64,000 nucleotides of DNA from Agreia sp. VKM Ac-1783 (GCF_900177765.1 NZ_FXWI01000003.1:558001-622000); one strand, 5' to 3'. Positions 27,619 to 36,427 are shown, counted from the stretch's first letter. The notes: generated by a model from the sequence alone, not told the origin. Made by a program: numbers and translations.

Positions 27619-29635
27619 TCGAGATCGCCCAGCTTCTGCGGGCTCGGGACCGCGCGGCAATGAGTGCGCCGCCGGCCAGCAGCATGCCGAGCGCACCGAG
27701 GGGAGCGATCGGGGGCAGTGTCGCTCCGGTGGCCGCGAGGGTGCTCTTCCCGGCGGCGTTGCCCGGGTCGACTGCGACTTCCGCGGCGGGTGTGCGATTC
27801 AGCAGATGCACGGCGCCGTCGCGAAGCACGACGCTCGGCGTGTAGCCGGCGGGCAAGCCGTCGAAGCTGAATGACGTGAGGTCGATGTTCGACGCGGAGC
27901 CCGCATAGGTGACAATCACCTGGTCGTCGGCAGGAGTGAAGCCGTCGGTGAAGGCGGTCTTCACGGTTCCTGCCACGGTCAGGTCGCCCGCGATCTGCAC
28001 GGCGGGTGCCGACGAGTCGATGCTCAGATCCACCTCGGCGCCCGAGAGCACCGCGAGGTTGCCGCCGACGACGACCGGGGCAGTCGAGGTCTCCGACAGG
28101 ATGCCGCCGGCAACGCTGATCGGGCCGGTGCCGAACGCGGTCGGCGAGGTGGCCGACAGCTGGCCCGCCTCGACGACCGTGCCGCCCCCGTACGAGTTGT
28201 TGCCGGTGAGTGTCAGCGCGCCCGTTCCCTGCTTGGTCAACGAACCCGCGCCGTCGATGTCGTTGCGCCAGCTGTCGGTACTACTGAAGCCGCCATCAGC
28301 CGCGTTCATATCGACGGTGACGTCGGTAGAGAAGGCGCTGTAGCCGTCAGCGGCGGCGAAGAGGTTCAGACGGCCCCACCCTTCGGAGTCGTCGAGGAGC
28401 GCGTAGCCGGAAGGCAGCGCGGTGGACTGGAGTACCCAGCGGCGCTGGTCTGCGGTGAGATAGGGCTGCCTGGTCTCGAGCAGCACCTCGGCACCCTTCG
28501 GCACGACAGCCGACTTCGTGGTGTCGCCCACCCGGGGCAACCCGTAGGTGAGACGTTGTTCGTAGAGCTCCTCGTTGCTGGCGCGGTCGGCGAACGCGTC
28601 GCTGCCCGACGGGGCTGTGGCGAACAGGGTAGCCGCGTTCGCTCGTGCACTCTGCTTGAGAGCGGCATTGCCGGGCTGGTTGAGGGCGGCCGCGGCGACG
28701 GCGGTCGACATGATGCGGCCGCCGATCACGTCTCCGGGGGAGTGCATGCCGGCAACGATGCGGCTGTTGCCGATCTCGGATGCGCTGGTCAAGATCTGCT
28801 GGAACCGCTCGGGCGCGGCGTAAGCGAGGGCGTAGCTGGCCAGGTAGCCCGCGTTGGTGTGACCGCTGGGGTAGCCGCCGTCGGACTGCCACTCGGCATC
28901 CGTCTTCTCTGCGGGAACGAGCGTGGGCAGGACCTCGACGCTGTCGCTCCAGCGGAAGGGGCGGGCGTAGTTGTAGAAAGCCTTCGCCGGGTTCGTCGAC
29001 GCCGAGCTGTTGCGGAACTGATTGACCAGGTCGACCATGGGGCCGTAGGTCGTGCCGGAGTCTGCCCAAGCCCCGTTCGAGTTGCCCGCGTCGTCGTACT
29101 TCACGCTGGTGGCGTCGGACGGGATCTGGTCGGGGATCGTCGTTCCCGCGTTGCTGCCCGCTCGGAAGGTGTCGGCGTAGGGCCCCAGTCCGTCGATGGC
29201 CGAGTAGTTCTGGTTCCGACGATCGATCAGATAGGCCTCGGTCGACTGCTCGGCGGTGCGCGACTGCGTGATGCCCGCAGCCGTGGCGATGTTCGCGTCG
29301 AGCACAGCCTGGTTCTTGATAGTGCCCACGCTCGAGGGGATGAACTTGCCGTTCGCGTCGAACTGCGCCGTCGGGTTCGCGTCGGGCGTCCAGTAGTCGA
29401 GCATCGGCGAGAGCAGACCGATCGCGACGTTGCTCTGCGGGGTGGTGTTGGCTGTGGTGTTGCTGGCCGCCGCATCGACGTAGAACCGGCCCCAGGCATC
29501 CGGTTGCGCCACGATCGAGTCGCCCGGCGCGGCCTGGGCGGGGGCCGCGACGCCGCAGGCGACGGTCGCAGCGAGGGCCGCGGCAACGGCGATGCGGATG
29601 CGACGGGTTCGGCGGGCGGGAGACGGTGCGTTCAT
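27605..29635 (-). CDS. Surface PAP2 acid phosphatase with autotransporter-type repeat and LAATG sorting signal
   Basis: 676 aa. A signal peptide (MNAPSPARRTRRIRIAVAAALAATVACGVAAPAQA) precedes a class A acid phosphatase/PAP2 domain: GYPSGHTNAGYL and EIGNSRIVAGMHSPGDVIGGR give the SGH and SRxxxxxHxxxD motifs. Around residues 460-500 an autotransporter-associated beta-strand repeat is seen (GAGSLTKQGTGALTLTGNNSY). The C-terminus has LAATG, a hydrophobic segment and a RSRARR tail, i.e. a sortase class E-like signal. It should be displayed on the cell wall and release phosphate. ATG 29635. Confidence 0.85.
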   Translation of the reverse strand: MNAPSPARRTRRIRIAVAAALAATVACGVAAPAQAAPGDSIVAQPDAWGRFYVDAAASNTTANTTPQSNVAIGLLSPMLDYWTPDANPTAQFDANGKFIPSSVGTIKNQAVLDANIATAAGITQSRTAEQSTEAYLIDRRNQNYSAIDGLGPYADTFRAGSNAGTTIPDQIPSDATSVKYDDAGNSNGAWADSGTTYGPMVDLVNQFRNSSASTNPAKAFYNYARPFRWSDSVEVLPTLVPAEKTDAEWQSDGGYPSGHTNAGYLASYALAYAAPERFQQILTSASEIGNSRIVAGMHSPGDVIGGRIMSTAVAAAALNQPGNAALKQSARANAATLFATAPSGSDAFADRASNEELYEQRLTYGLPRVGDTTKSAVVPKGAEVLLETRQPYLTADQRRWVLQSTALPSGYALLDDSEGWGRLNLFAAADGYSAFSTDVTVDMNAADGGFSSTDSWRNDIDGAGSLTKQGTGALTLTGNNSYGGGTVVEAGQLSATSPTAFGTGPISVAGGILSETSTAPVVVGGNLAVLSGAEVDLSIDSSAPAVQIAGDLTVAGTVKTAFTDGFTPADDQVIVTYAGSASNIDLTSFSFDGLPAGYTPSVVLRDGAVHLLNRTPAAEVAVDPGNAAGKSTLAATGATLPPIAPLGALGMLLAGGALIAARSRARRSWAISTIRE

Positions 29636-29755
29636 CGGGTCATGCTCCAGAAAGTCGGTGCCCGTGCCAGCACACGAGTCTGGATCAGTGAATCCGACCG
29701 GGGTTAAGGCGATGGAGACCGCGGGTTAACAACTCGCGCGTTCATCTGGCACGTC

Positions 29756-29761
29756 TAGCAT
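29756..29761 (+). promoter_or_regulatory. -10 box of leaderless carboxylesterase transcript
   Basis: TAGCAT, exactly 6 nt before ATG 29768. Confidence 0.6.
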
Positions 29762-29767
29762 CGGGGC

Positions 29768-31315
29768 ATGGTCGAGCGAAACGTGTCACAGAATCTCGAC
29801 GTGCGGGTCGCCCAGGGAATCGCGCGCGGCGTTCGCGAACGAGGCATCGAGGCGTGGCGCAATCTGCCGTATGCGAAGGCGCCCGTCGGCGACCTCCGAC
29901 TGCGGGCTCCGCGACCGCCGGCGCCCTGGGATGGCGTGCGCGACGCATCGGAGTACGGCCCGGTGCCCTGGCAGTCGTTGCAAGGACACTTCGTCGGTGC
30001 GTCGAAGAAGCAGGCCATGAGTGAGGACTGCCTGACGCTCAATGTGCTCCGGCCTGCCGGCTCGGTCGGCGGTGCACTGCCCGTGATGCTCTTCATTCAT
30101 GGCGGTGCCTACGCGGTGGGCTCCAGCGCAGAGTACCCGCGCAACGGCGAGGCCCTCGTGCGAGATGGCGGAATCGTCTATGTGAGCATCAACTACCGCC
30201 TCAGCGCGCTGGGATATCTCGACTTCACCCGCTTCTCCACTCCCGAGCGCCCCTTCGACTCGAACCTCGGCCTGCGCGACCAGGTCGCGGCCCTCGAATG
30301 GGTGCGGGACAACATCGCGGCCTTCGGCGGTGACCCGAACAATGTCACCGTGTTCGGCGAGTCCGCGGGCGGCAATGCTGTCACCACTCTGATGGCGACG
30401 CCCGCCGCGCACGGACTCTTCGCCAAAGCGATCGCCCAGAGCGCGCCCACCAACGCCATCTATCCCCCGGAGCAGACGCATCGTTGGGCCGATGAGTTCG
30501 TGGCCTTCCTCGCCGATCGCATCGAGCCGGGCGGCGTCGAGACCACGTCTGTCGACGATGCGGGCGAGCTGCTCGTCCGCGCTGACGCATCCGATCTGGT
30601 CGAAGCCGCCGTCTCGCTCACCCTGCTGGCCCCCGATCGCGACCCGGGAACCATCGCGCTGTGCCCCGTGATCGACGGCGACTTTCTTCCGGAGCGCCCG
30701 CTCGACGCCTTCAAGCACGGCCGAGCCGCGCGCATCCCCCTCATCATCGGAACGAACGACCGCGAGGGCTCGCTGTTCACGGGGCGCCTCGACATCCTCG
30801 CGACGACGCCGCCCCGCATCCGCGCCATCTTCTCGCGCACCAAGAAGAAGGCGCGCAAGGCGATCAAGGCCGAGTACCCGGGTCTGCCCGACAAGCGCCC
30901 CGCCGCCGACTTCGCCGGAGACTACGCCTTCTGGTACCCCACCGTGAAGGTGGCCGAACGGCACTCGCGCTACGCGCCGGTGCACTTCTACCGCTTCGAC
31001 ATCGCGCCGCGGCTCGTTCGGCAGCTCGGATTCGATGCCACGCACGGGCTCGAGCTCTTCGCCCTGTTCGACCGCATGAACGGCTGGTTCGGCCGGGCGA
31101 TGGGTGCACTGGGTGGGCGGCGTGCGTTCATGCGCACGGGCGACCGGATGCGACGGCACTGGATCGACTTCGCCCGCAGCGGGCAGGTGGCCGGCTGGCC
31201 GGAATACGACGAGGACACGCGAGCGACCATGATCTTCGACGCGACCGACCGGGTGGAGAACGACCCTCGAAGCGCGCGCCGCGTGGCCTGGCAGGAGTTC
31301 GTGCCGCACGTGTGA
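29768..31315 (+). CDS. Type B carboxylesterase
   Basis: 515 aa. SEDCLTLNVLRP and IHGGAYAVGSS (oxyanion hole), then VTVFGESAGGNAV holds the nucleophile Ser (GESAGG). GTNDREGSLFTG probably supplies the acidic residue and THGLELFALFD the catalytic His, as in pNB-esterase/cholinesterase family enzymes. No signal peptide is seen, so it is cytosolic. Start ATG is supported by the leaderless promoter. Confidence 0.92.
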   Translation: MVERNVSQNLDVRVAQGIARGVRERGIEAWRNLPYAKAPVGDLRLRAPRPPAPWDGVRDASEYGPVPWQSLQGHFVGASKKQAMSEDCLTLNVLRPAGSVGGALPVMLFIHGGAYAVGSSAEYPRNGEALVRDGGIVYVSINYRLSALGYLDFTRFSTPERPFDSNLGLRDQVAALEWVRDNIAAFGGDPNNVTVFGESAGGNAVTTLMATPAAHGLFAKAIAQSAPTNAIYPPEQTHRWADEFVAFLADRIEPGGVETTSVDDAGELLVRADASDLVEAAVSLTLLAPDRDPGTIALCPVIDGDFLPERPLDAFKHGRAARIPLIIGTNDREGSLFTGRLDILATTPPRIRAIFSRTKKKARKAIKAEYPGLPDKRPAADFAGDYAFWYPTVKVAERHSRYAPVHFYRFDIAPRLVRQLGFDATHGLELFALFDRMNGWFGRAMGALGGRRAFMRTGDRMRRHWIDFARSGQVAGWPEYDEDTRATMIFDATDRVENDPRSARRVAWQEFVPHV

Positions 31316-31340
31316 CGACGTGTTCGCGCAGAACTCTCCT

Positions 31341-31443
31341 GCGCTGATCGAGTAGCTGCGTGAGGTACGAGCCAGCGTATCGAGATCACTCGGGGGTCTC
31401 GATACGCGCTGCTCCTTCGTCGCGAGCGCTAGTCGACCAGCGC
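31341..31443. repeat. Extragenic palindromic repeat (REP/BIME type)
   Basis: 103 bp between the carboxylesterase and radA, which are convergent. The inner stem is perfect: GCGTATCGAGA (31375-31385) with TCTCGATACGC (31397-31407) around an 11-nt loop. The outer arms GCGCTGATCGAGTAG (31341-31355) and CTAGTCGACCAGCGC (31429-31443) pair at 13 of 15 positions. The words CGCTGxTCGAGTAG and TATCGAGA resemble a dispersed palindrome common in Microbacteriaceae genomes (memory, not searched). Confidence 0.75.
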
Positions 31444-31450
31444 GGGTGAG

Positions 31451-32923
31451 CTAGTCGCGGTCGTGGTCGCGGTCGACGAGCCGCAGAGGTGTCGTCGGCG
31501 ACTTCTTCGTCGTGGGTTTCGTCGGTGGCGTTCGCGACTGCACCGGGAACGACCCCGTCGACGGATGCGCCGGGCTCACCCGAGACCCGGCGGCAGGCTG
31601 CTTGTCGAACGCGACTCGGAACGCGCGACGGATCTGCGTCTCGTCGGGGCCGAGGATGTCGGTGAAGCCGAGTCGCCTCGCTTCGGTGACCCGCAGGCTG
31701 GAGGATGCGACGGGACGCACCTCGCCCGCGAGGCTGATCTCGCCGAACGCCGCGAAGGTGTGCGGCAGGGAGAGATCGCTGTTGGCCGAGGCGATGGCGA
31801 GGGCGATGGCCAGGTCGGCAGAGGGGTCGACGAGGCGAACGCCCCCGACCGTGGAGACGTAGACGTCGCGGTCGCCGAGTGGGATGTTGAGGCGGCGCTC
31901 GAGCACGGCGAGAAGCATGGCGACCCGGGAGCCGTCGACTCCGTTGGTGACCCGGCGCGGGTTGGGAGCAGTCGTCTTGACGACGAGGGCCTGGATCTCG
32001 ACGGGCATGGCACGCCGGCCGTCGAGAGCGACCGTGACACAGGTGCCGCTGACGGCCTCGCCGCTGCGGCTGAGGAACAGGCCGCTGGGGTCGGGCACCT
32101 CGGCGATGCCCTCGGCGGTCATCTCGAAGCAGCCGACCTCGTCGGTGGGGCCGTAGCGATTCTTGAGGGCGCGCACGAAGCGAAGGCTGGTGTGGCGGTC
32201 GCCCTCGAACTGGCAGACGACGTCGACGAGGTGCTCGAGAACGCGGGGGCCGGCGATGGAGCCGTCTTTCGTGACGTGGCCGACGAGGATGACGGGAAGC
32301 GAGCGTTCTTTGGCGACCCTGATGAGAGCGGATGCGACCTCACGCACCTGAGTGGGGCTGCCGGCCGCGCTGTCGATGGAGTTGCTCGCAACGGTCTGAA
32401 CCGAGTCGACGATGACCAGATGCGGTTGCACGGCATCGATCTGGCCCAGCACGGTGGAGAGATCGGTCTCGGCGGCGAGCATCAGCGTGGGGGAGAGGGA
32501 GTGGGTGCGCTCGGCGCGCAGCTTGACCTGACTGACCGATTCTTCGGCGCTCACGTAGAGAACGCGCAGATGCTCTTCGGCCGCCTTCGCCGCGACTTCG
32601 AGGAGCAGGGTGGACTTGCCCACGCCCGGTTCGCCCGACAGCAGGATGGTGGCACCAGGGACAAGCCCGCCCCCGAGAACACGGTCGAATTCGTCGATGC
32701 CCGTGGCCCAGTGGCTGGCCGCCTCGGTGGAGATCTCTGTGATGGGCTGCGCGATGCGCGTCTCGCTGAGCTTCGCCGCCTTCACCGTGCGGGCGATGCC
32801 CTCGTTCTCGGCGCTCGACACCACGGTGCCCCATGCCTGGCATTCGCCGCAGCGCCCGACCCACTTGACGCTCTGCCAGCCGCACTCCGTGCAGCGGTAA
32901 GCGGTGGGTGTTCGCGAGGCCAT
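31451..32923 (-). CDS. radA: DNA repair protein RadA/Sms
   Basis: 490 aa. N-terminal C4 zinc finger CTECGWQSVKWVGRCGEC, Walker A SGEPGVGKSTLLLE near residue 96, the RadA motif KNRYGPTDEVG (KNRFG variant), and a C-terminal Lon-like domain (ALVVKTTAPNPRRVTNG, GVRLVDPSADLAIALAIASA). RadA promotes branch migration at recombination intermediates with RecA. An added ~45-residue Pro/Thr/Lys tail is unlike most RadA and probably disordered. Confidence 0.97.
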   Translation of the reverse strand: MASRTPTAYRCTECGWQSVKWVGRCGECQAWGTVVSSAENEGIARTVKAAKLSETRIAQPITEISTEAASHWATGIDEFDRVLGGGLVPGATILLSGEPGVGKSTLLLEVAAKAAEEHLRVLYVSAEESVSQVKLRAERTHSLSPTLMLAAETDLSTVLGQIDAVQPHLVIVDSVQTVASNSIDSAAGSPTQVREVASALIRVAKERSLPVILVGHVTKDGSIAGPRVLEHLVDVVCQFEGDRHTSLRFVRALKNRYGPTDEVGCFEMTAEGIAEVPDPSGLFLSRSGEAVSGTCVTVALDGRRAMPVEIQALVVKTTAPNPRRVTNGVDGSRVAMLLAVLERRLNIPLGDRDVYVSTVGGVRLVDPSADLAIALAIASANSDLSLPHTFAAFGEISLAGEVRPVASSSLRVTEARRLGFTDILGPDETQIRRAFRVAFDKQPAAGSRVSPAHPSTGSFPVQSRTPPTKPTTKKSPTTPLRLVDRDHDRD

Positions 32924-32929
32924 GCATCC

Positions 32930-32935
32930 ACGATA
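32930..32935 (-). promoter_or_regulatory. -10 box of leaderless radA transcript
   Basis: Minus-strand TATCGT, exactly 6 nt before ATG 32923, inside the gap between radA and the sortase gene. radA can therefore be transcribed on its own. Confidence 0.55.
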
Positions 32936-32982
32936 GACGCGACCGACGACATCCGATCACCGCCTGTGGAGAGTGGTAGGCG

Positions 32983-33645
32983 TCAGCCCCGCGTCGCCTC
33001 GATGACCATGTTGTCGGTGGAGGGAGCGCCGTCTGGTCGTTGCAGGCAGGTGATCACCACGAGGCGGCCCGGGGCATCGGCCCAGACCGACTGGTCACCA
33101 GAGATCTGACTCTTATCCACGGTCTCGCTGCTCACCACGTGGTACTCGACGTCGTCGACGACGATCGAGGCTCCCGACGCGATGCGGGCCTTGCCGTCAT
33201 CGACGTCGATCAACGCGTTGCCCGGCCCCTCGCCCCCGTTCCTGAGCGAGTGCATGACCACGAAGACGGTGCCGTTCGCGCTGTCTGTCGGTGACACACC
33301 CAGGTTTCGCACCCAGTAGGCCGAGGTGAAGCCGGGCGGTTCGAGCTCGTTGTCGACGACGTCGAGCGAGCCGAGGGGCACATCGAGGCCGACGGATGGC
33401 GCCTGGAAGCGTCCCGTGCCCGAGGGCGTGGCCGACGCGCTCGGATTCGGCGTCGCTCCGTCGAGCTGCACCGTGTTGCCCGCGAGATCGGTCGGGTGAG
33501 AGTCGGCGTCGACCGAATGCGCGCGCGGCGCGAGAAAGACAGCCGAAACGATGATCATGCCCGATGCGACGACGACGGCGCTGGCGGCGACAATGTTCAG
33601 TCGCCGCCAGCGCGATGTCGATCGCGGCGAGTGCCGCGGCGTCAT
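32983..33645 (-). CDS. Sortase (class F-like)
   Basis: 220 aa. One membrane helix near residues 16-38, a Ser/Thr/Pro linker, then the sortase barrel: GTVFVVMHSL contains the catalytic His and RLVVITCLQR the catalytic Cys in the TLxTC position. The usual Arg of RxxN before the last strand seems replaced: the sequence is PSTDNMVIEA, leaving Arg of CLQR as the only nearby candidate. ATG 33645 directly abuts the stop of the phosphatase gene (TAGATG), so the two are translated together and the phosphatase is its likely substrate. Confidence 0.82.
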   Translation of the reverse strand: MTPRHSPRSTSRWRRLNIVAASAVVVASGMIIVSAVFLAPRAHSVDADSHPTDLAGNTVQLDGATPNPSASATPSGTGRFQAPSVGLDVPLGSLDVVDNELEPPGFTSAYWVRNLGVSPTDSANGTVFVVMHSLRNGGEGPGNALIDVDDGKARIASGASIVVDDVEYHVVSSETVDKSQISGDQSVWADAPGRLVVITCLQRPDGAPSTDNMVIEATRG

Positions 33646-35184
33646 CTACCGTTCCAGGGTGCTGCGGGTTCGACGGTAGAGAACGACGACCGCCCCGAGG
33701 AGGGCGAGGCCGAGCGCTCCGAGTGCGACCGCAGGCCAGGCAGAGGGCTGTTCGACACGCGTTCCGCCCGTGGCGACCGACGGGCCGGCGAGGGATGCGT
33801 CGGTGCCGGTCGCGGATGCGGCGGTGCCGGTTGTGGTTGCGGCGGTGCCGGTTGTGGTTGCGGCGGCGACCACGGTCACGGCCAGCGGGTCGCTGACCGC
33901 GTTCCCGCTGCTGTCGGCGAGGAACACGGTGTGCGCGCCCGCCTCGAGGTCGACCGGAAGAACCGCGCTCGCTGTGATCGTGCCGTCGGAACCTGCGGTC
34001 GCCTGGCCGATGACGGTCGGAGTGGAGTGGACGACGATCTGGTAGACCGAACCCGGCGTGAATCCGCTGCCGGTCAGGGTCACCGACGCGCCGGCGGTAA
34101 GAGAGTCGCTCTGCGCTATGGCGATGACCGGCTTCGCGACCGTCATGCCGTAGTGCTTGGTCGTCACGCGGTCCGGAGCTGTTACCGTGACGTCGACTTT
34201 CTGGCCTGACACGGTCACTGTCGACGTCGCATCCGCGTTGCCGGTGACGACCTGCACGTCGGCGGGCGCGAGGCTCGGGATCGCGAGCGTGATGGATGCT
34301 CCGGCGTCGGTCGCTGCGGAATCGAGCGGCACAGAGACCCCGCCGATGGTGATCGCCGAGGCGCTCGCGTCGTTGGAGATGAGGAACCGGCTGCGAAGGG
34401 CTGCCATGTCTTGGGACGTGACGCCGATGGTCTTCGACAGGTATGAATCCATGCCGGAGTACTTGGTGGCGACGTCGCGTTCGAAGGTGCCCTGCAGCAG
34501 ATCTGGGGTGGCCCAGTTCACACCGAGCTGCGTGTTCGAGAGCAGATAGTCGTGCAGGATGTCTGATTCGGAGACGCCGAGGATGTGGTCGAGCATGTCG
34601 ACGACGGTTCCGGTGCGATCCATACCGTGCGAGCAGTGGATCAGGACTGTACCGCCTGTGTGGGTGGCGAGGAGGTGCAGGATCTGGCCGTAGGCGCTGA
34701 TCATGGGTCCGGGTGTTGCCGCGTCGACGTAGCCCTTGTCGACGAGGTCGTGATACATCGCTGTGTCGTCGCTGTAGTCGCCGTTGGCGCCGAACATCGA
34801 GATGTTGACGCTCTGCGCGCCCGGGATGGGAACATCCGGTTTCGCGGCGACCTGGCCGGGCGTTCGAAGGTCGATGACGAGGTCGACCTTGTACTCGCTC
34901 GCGAGCGTCTGCGCACCGGCGGTCGAGATCTTGTCGAGCGACTCGGAGCGGATGAGGCGGGGCGCATTCAGGGTCTGGCCGTTCAGACCCGTGACCGCAT
35001 TGAGTTCGCGTCCGTTGACGAGGCCCGGTACGTCGGTGATGGTGTGGTCTTGAGCGGTCAGCGCGGGTTGCGCGGGCGTGGCTGCACTCGCGCTGGTTGC
35101 GGAGAAGCCGACGGCGGCGGTGGCGCACAGCGCGATCGTCGTCAGACGGAGGGGAAGCGAGAGGCGTCGGGCATGGGTGTTCAC
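33646..35184 (-). CDS. Secreted, wall-anchored tyrosine phosphatase
   Basis: 512 aa from GTG 35184. Signal peptide to about residue 34 (ATAAVGFSATSASA), then a tyrosine/lipid phosphatase domain of the Y_phosphatase3 type: GRELNAVTGLNG, DLVIDLRTPGQVAAKP and the P-loop IHCSHGMDRTGTVVDML (HCxxGxDRTG). Two Ig-like domains follow (from about residues 290 and 355). A Thr/Ala-rich repeat leads to PSVATGG, a membrane helix and RRTR, resembling a sorting signal. It is co-translated with a sortase. Confidence 0.87.
   Translation of the reverse strand: MNTHARRLSLPLRLTTIALCATAAVGFSATSASAATPAQPALTAQDHTITDVPGLVNGRELNAVTGLNGQTLNAPRLIRSESLDKISTAGAQTLASEYKVDLVIDLRTPGQVAAKPDVPIPGAQSVNISMFGANGDYSDDTAMYHDLVDKGYVDAATPGPMISAYGQILHLLATHTGGTVLIHCSHGMDRTGTVVDMLDHILGVSESDILHDYLLSNTQLGVNWATPDLLQGTFERDVATKYSGMDSYLSKTIGVTSQDMAALRSRFLISNDASASAITIGGVSVPLDSAATDAGASITLAIPSLAPADVQVVTGNADATSTVTVSGQKVDVTVTAPDRVTTKHYGMTVAKPVIAIAQSDSLTAGASVTLTGSGFTPGSVYQIVVHSTPTVIGQATAGSDGTITASAVLPVDLEAGAHTVFLADSSGNAVSDPLAVTVVAAATTTGTAATTTGTAASATGTDASLAGPSVATGGTRVEQPSAWPAVALGALGLALLGAVVVLYRRTRSTLER
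33799..33861 (-). repeat. Three 21-bp tandem repeats in the phosphatase linker
   Basis: Two identical 21-bp units (33820-33840, 33841-33861) and one diverged unit (33799-33819) encode the linker TTTGTAA repeats before the sorting signal. Copy number may vary among strains. Confidence 0.7.
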
Positions 35185-35357
35185 GAAAGATCCCCGTTCG
35201 GGTTCGGGAGGGTGTGCCTGCGGTGTTTAGACGGTCGGCGGGACGTCGAGAACGCTAAGCACGCGCGATGCTGCGGCAGCAAACATCCGGTGAACGGAGA
35301 GCGACGAGCGGCTGGGAAAGCGCCCAGCCCCTGTCGGCTCAGTGATTTACCAGGAGA

Positions 35358-36137
35358 TCAGGCCTCGGGGTCTTCGCCGAACCCGTCGTCGTGGCGTCCC
35401 TTGGCGGCGAGAGCGGCGGCGCGCTCGGCGAGACGCTGACGCACTTCGGCCTGCCCCTCTTCGATGATCTTCGCGTCGAGCGGAGCGTTCACGTTGTGCG
35501 GGTTGCCGTGGTACTTCTCGATGTAGGCGTCGAGCTCGGGGCCGGAGGTCCACGAAGTGATGAGGCAGTAGCGCGGCTCGGGGCCCTTGTGCCAGACGGC
35601 GTGCCAGAAGCGCTGCGTGTCGACGATCAGCTGCGCACCCGCGGGCAACGCGATGCGCACCTCGGTGTCGGGGTCGAAGCGGTTCTCGCGCAGGATCATG
35701 AACGACTCGGCGTCGTCGGAGAGGTTGAAGAAGCCGCGAACGATCCAGCCGGTGCCATCGGGGTTGAGGCGGTTGTTGTCGTCTTGGTGCAGGTTGTAGA
35801 GCGCGTTCGCGTAGCTGTTGGGCTGCAGCTCGATCACGCGGCAGCGGCCGATGTTGGCTCCGGGCTCTTCGGCGCGGGCCTTGAGGATGGGGGCGCGGTC
35901 GACATTGGCCTGAACCCAGACGCCGTCTTTGTCGGTGCGCGGAGGCGTGTGGTTCCAGAATCCGTTGCACTCCATCTCGCCGAAGGCCGAGGCGAGAGGG
36001 GCGAAGCGCGTCACTCCAGACGATTTCCAGTCGACGTATTCGAGGTCGAGCCACTCCTGAGGGTCAGCCGCCTGGTCGTAGCGGTCGAGAACCACGTAGC
36101 CGGTCTCTTCGAATGCTGCGGAGCGGATATAGCTCAT
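35358..36137 (-). CDS. Putative Fe(II)/2-oxoglutarate-type oxygenase
   Basis: 259 aa from ATG 36137, with GAAAGGG as Shine-Dalgarno; the upstream in-frame codons lie in the leader. NLHQDDNNRLNPDGTGWIVRGFFNLS carries HxD, and RFWHAVWHKGPEPRYCLITSWTSG carries a distal His and Arg in the spacing of 2OG-Fe(II) dioxygenases (HxD...H...R). The ends are charged helices. The assignment rests on these motifs only. The promoter carries a DtxR/IdeR-like box, so expression should rise in iron starvation. Possibly a siderophore- or metal-related oxygenase. Confidence 0.55.
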   Translation of the reverse strand: MSYIRSAAFEETGYVVLDRYDQAADPQEWLDLEYVDWKSSGVTRFAPLASAFGEMECNGFWNHTPPRTDKDGVWVQANVDRAPILKARAEEPGANIGRCRVIELQPNSYANALYNLHQDDNNRLNPDGTGWIVRGFFNLSDDAESFMILRENRFDPDTEVRIALPAGAQLIVDTQRFWHAVWHKGPEPRYCLITSWTSGPELDAYIEKYHGNPHNVNAPLDAKIIEEGQAEVRQRLAERAAALAAKGRHDDGFGEDPEA

Positions 36138-36189
36138 AGAACCAGGACCCTTTCGGAAGTGAGGGCACGCGGGTTTTGTCGCGCCCAAC

Positions 36190-36208
36190 TAAGGCAAGGC
36201 TAACACTT
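36190..36208. promoter_or_regulatory. DtxR/IdeR-like iron box
   Basis: TAAGGCAAGGCTAACACTT agrees with the consensus TWAGGTWAGSCTWACCTWA at 15 of 19 positions. The minus-strand -10 box TAGCCT (36198-36203) of the oxygenase-like gene lies inside it, so bound DtxR would block transcription when iron is plentiful. Consensus quoted from memory. Confidence 0.6.
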
Positions 36209-36328
36209 TGGATGCGCCGGATTTCGGCCCCGGGTGGCTTCTCAGGGCGGCATCCGCGCGTTCGTGGCGTTCGATTTCTGGGCGCTGTCGATTCGCGCGA
36301 ACCCGCGGTCTGCATTACACTCGTCCCC

Positions 36329-36418
36329 GGTACCGTGTCCGAGCGGCCGAAGGTGCAACTCTCGAAAAGTTGTGTGCTTGAAAGAGCACCGTGGGTTCAA
36401 ATCCCACCGGTACCGCCA
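36329..36418 (+). tRNA. tRNA-Ser(CGA)
   Basis: 90 nt with encoded CCA. Acceptor arms GGTACCG (36329-36335) and CGGTACC (36408-36414), discriminator G, CCA at 36416-36418. Anticodon stem CAACT/AGTTG with loop CTCGAAA gives anticodon CGA at 36363-36365, which reads UCG. A long variable arm as in all tRNA-Ser, and the T arm GTGGG TTCAAAT CCCAC. Its 3' end is the left copy of a 25-bp direct repeat. Confidence 0.95.
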
Positions 36419-36427
36419 CGATCAAAC
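36403..36427 (+). repeat. Direct repeat, left copy (tRNA 3' end; possible attL)
   Basis: 25 bp, from the T-arm end of tRNA-Ser through CCA and 9 further bases, identical to 37620-37644. Imperfect similarity continues ~50 bp further, covering the terminator hairpin. Confidence 0.75.
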
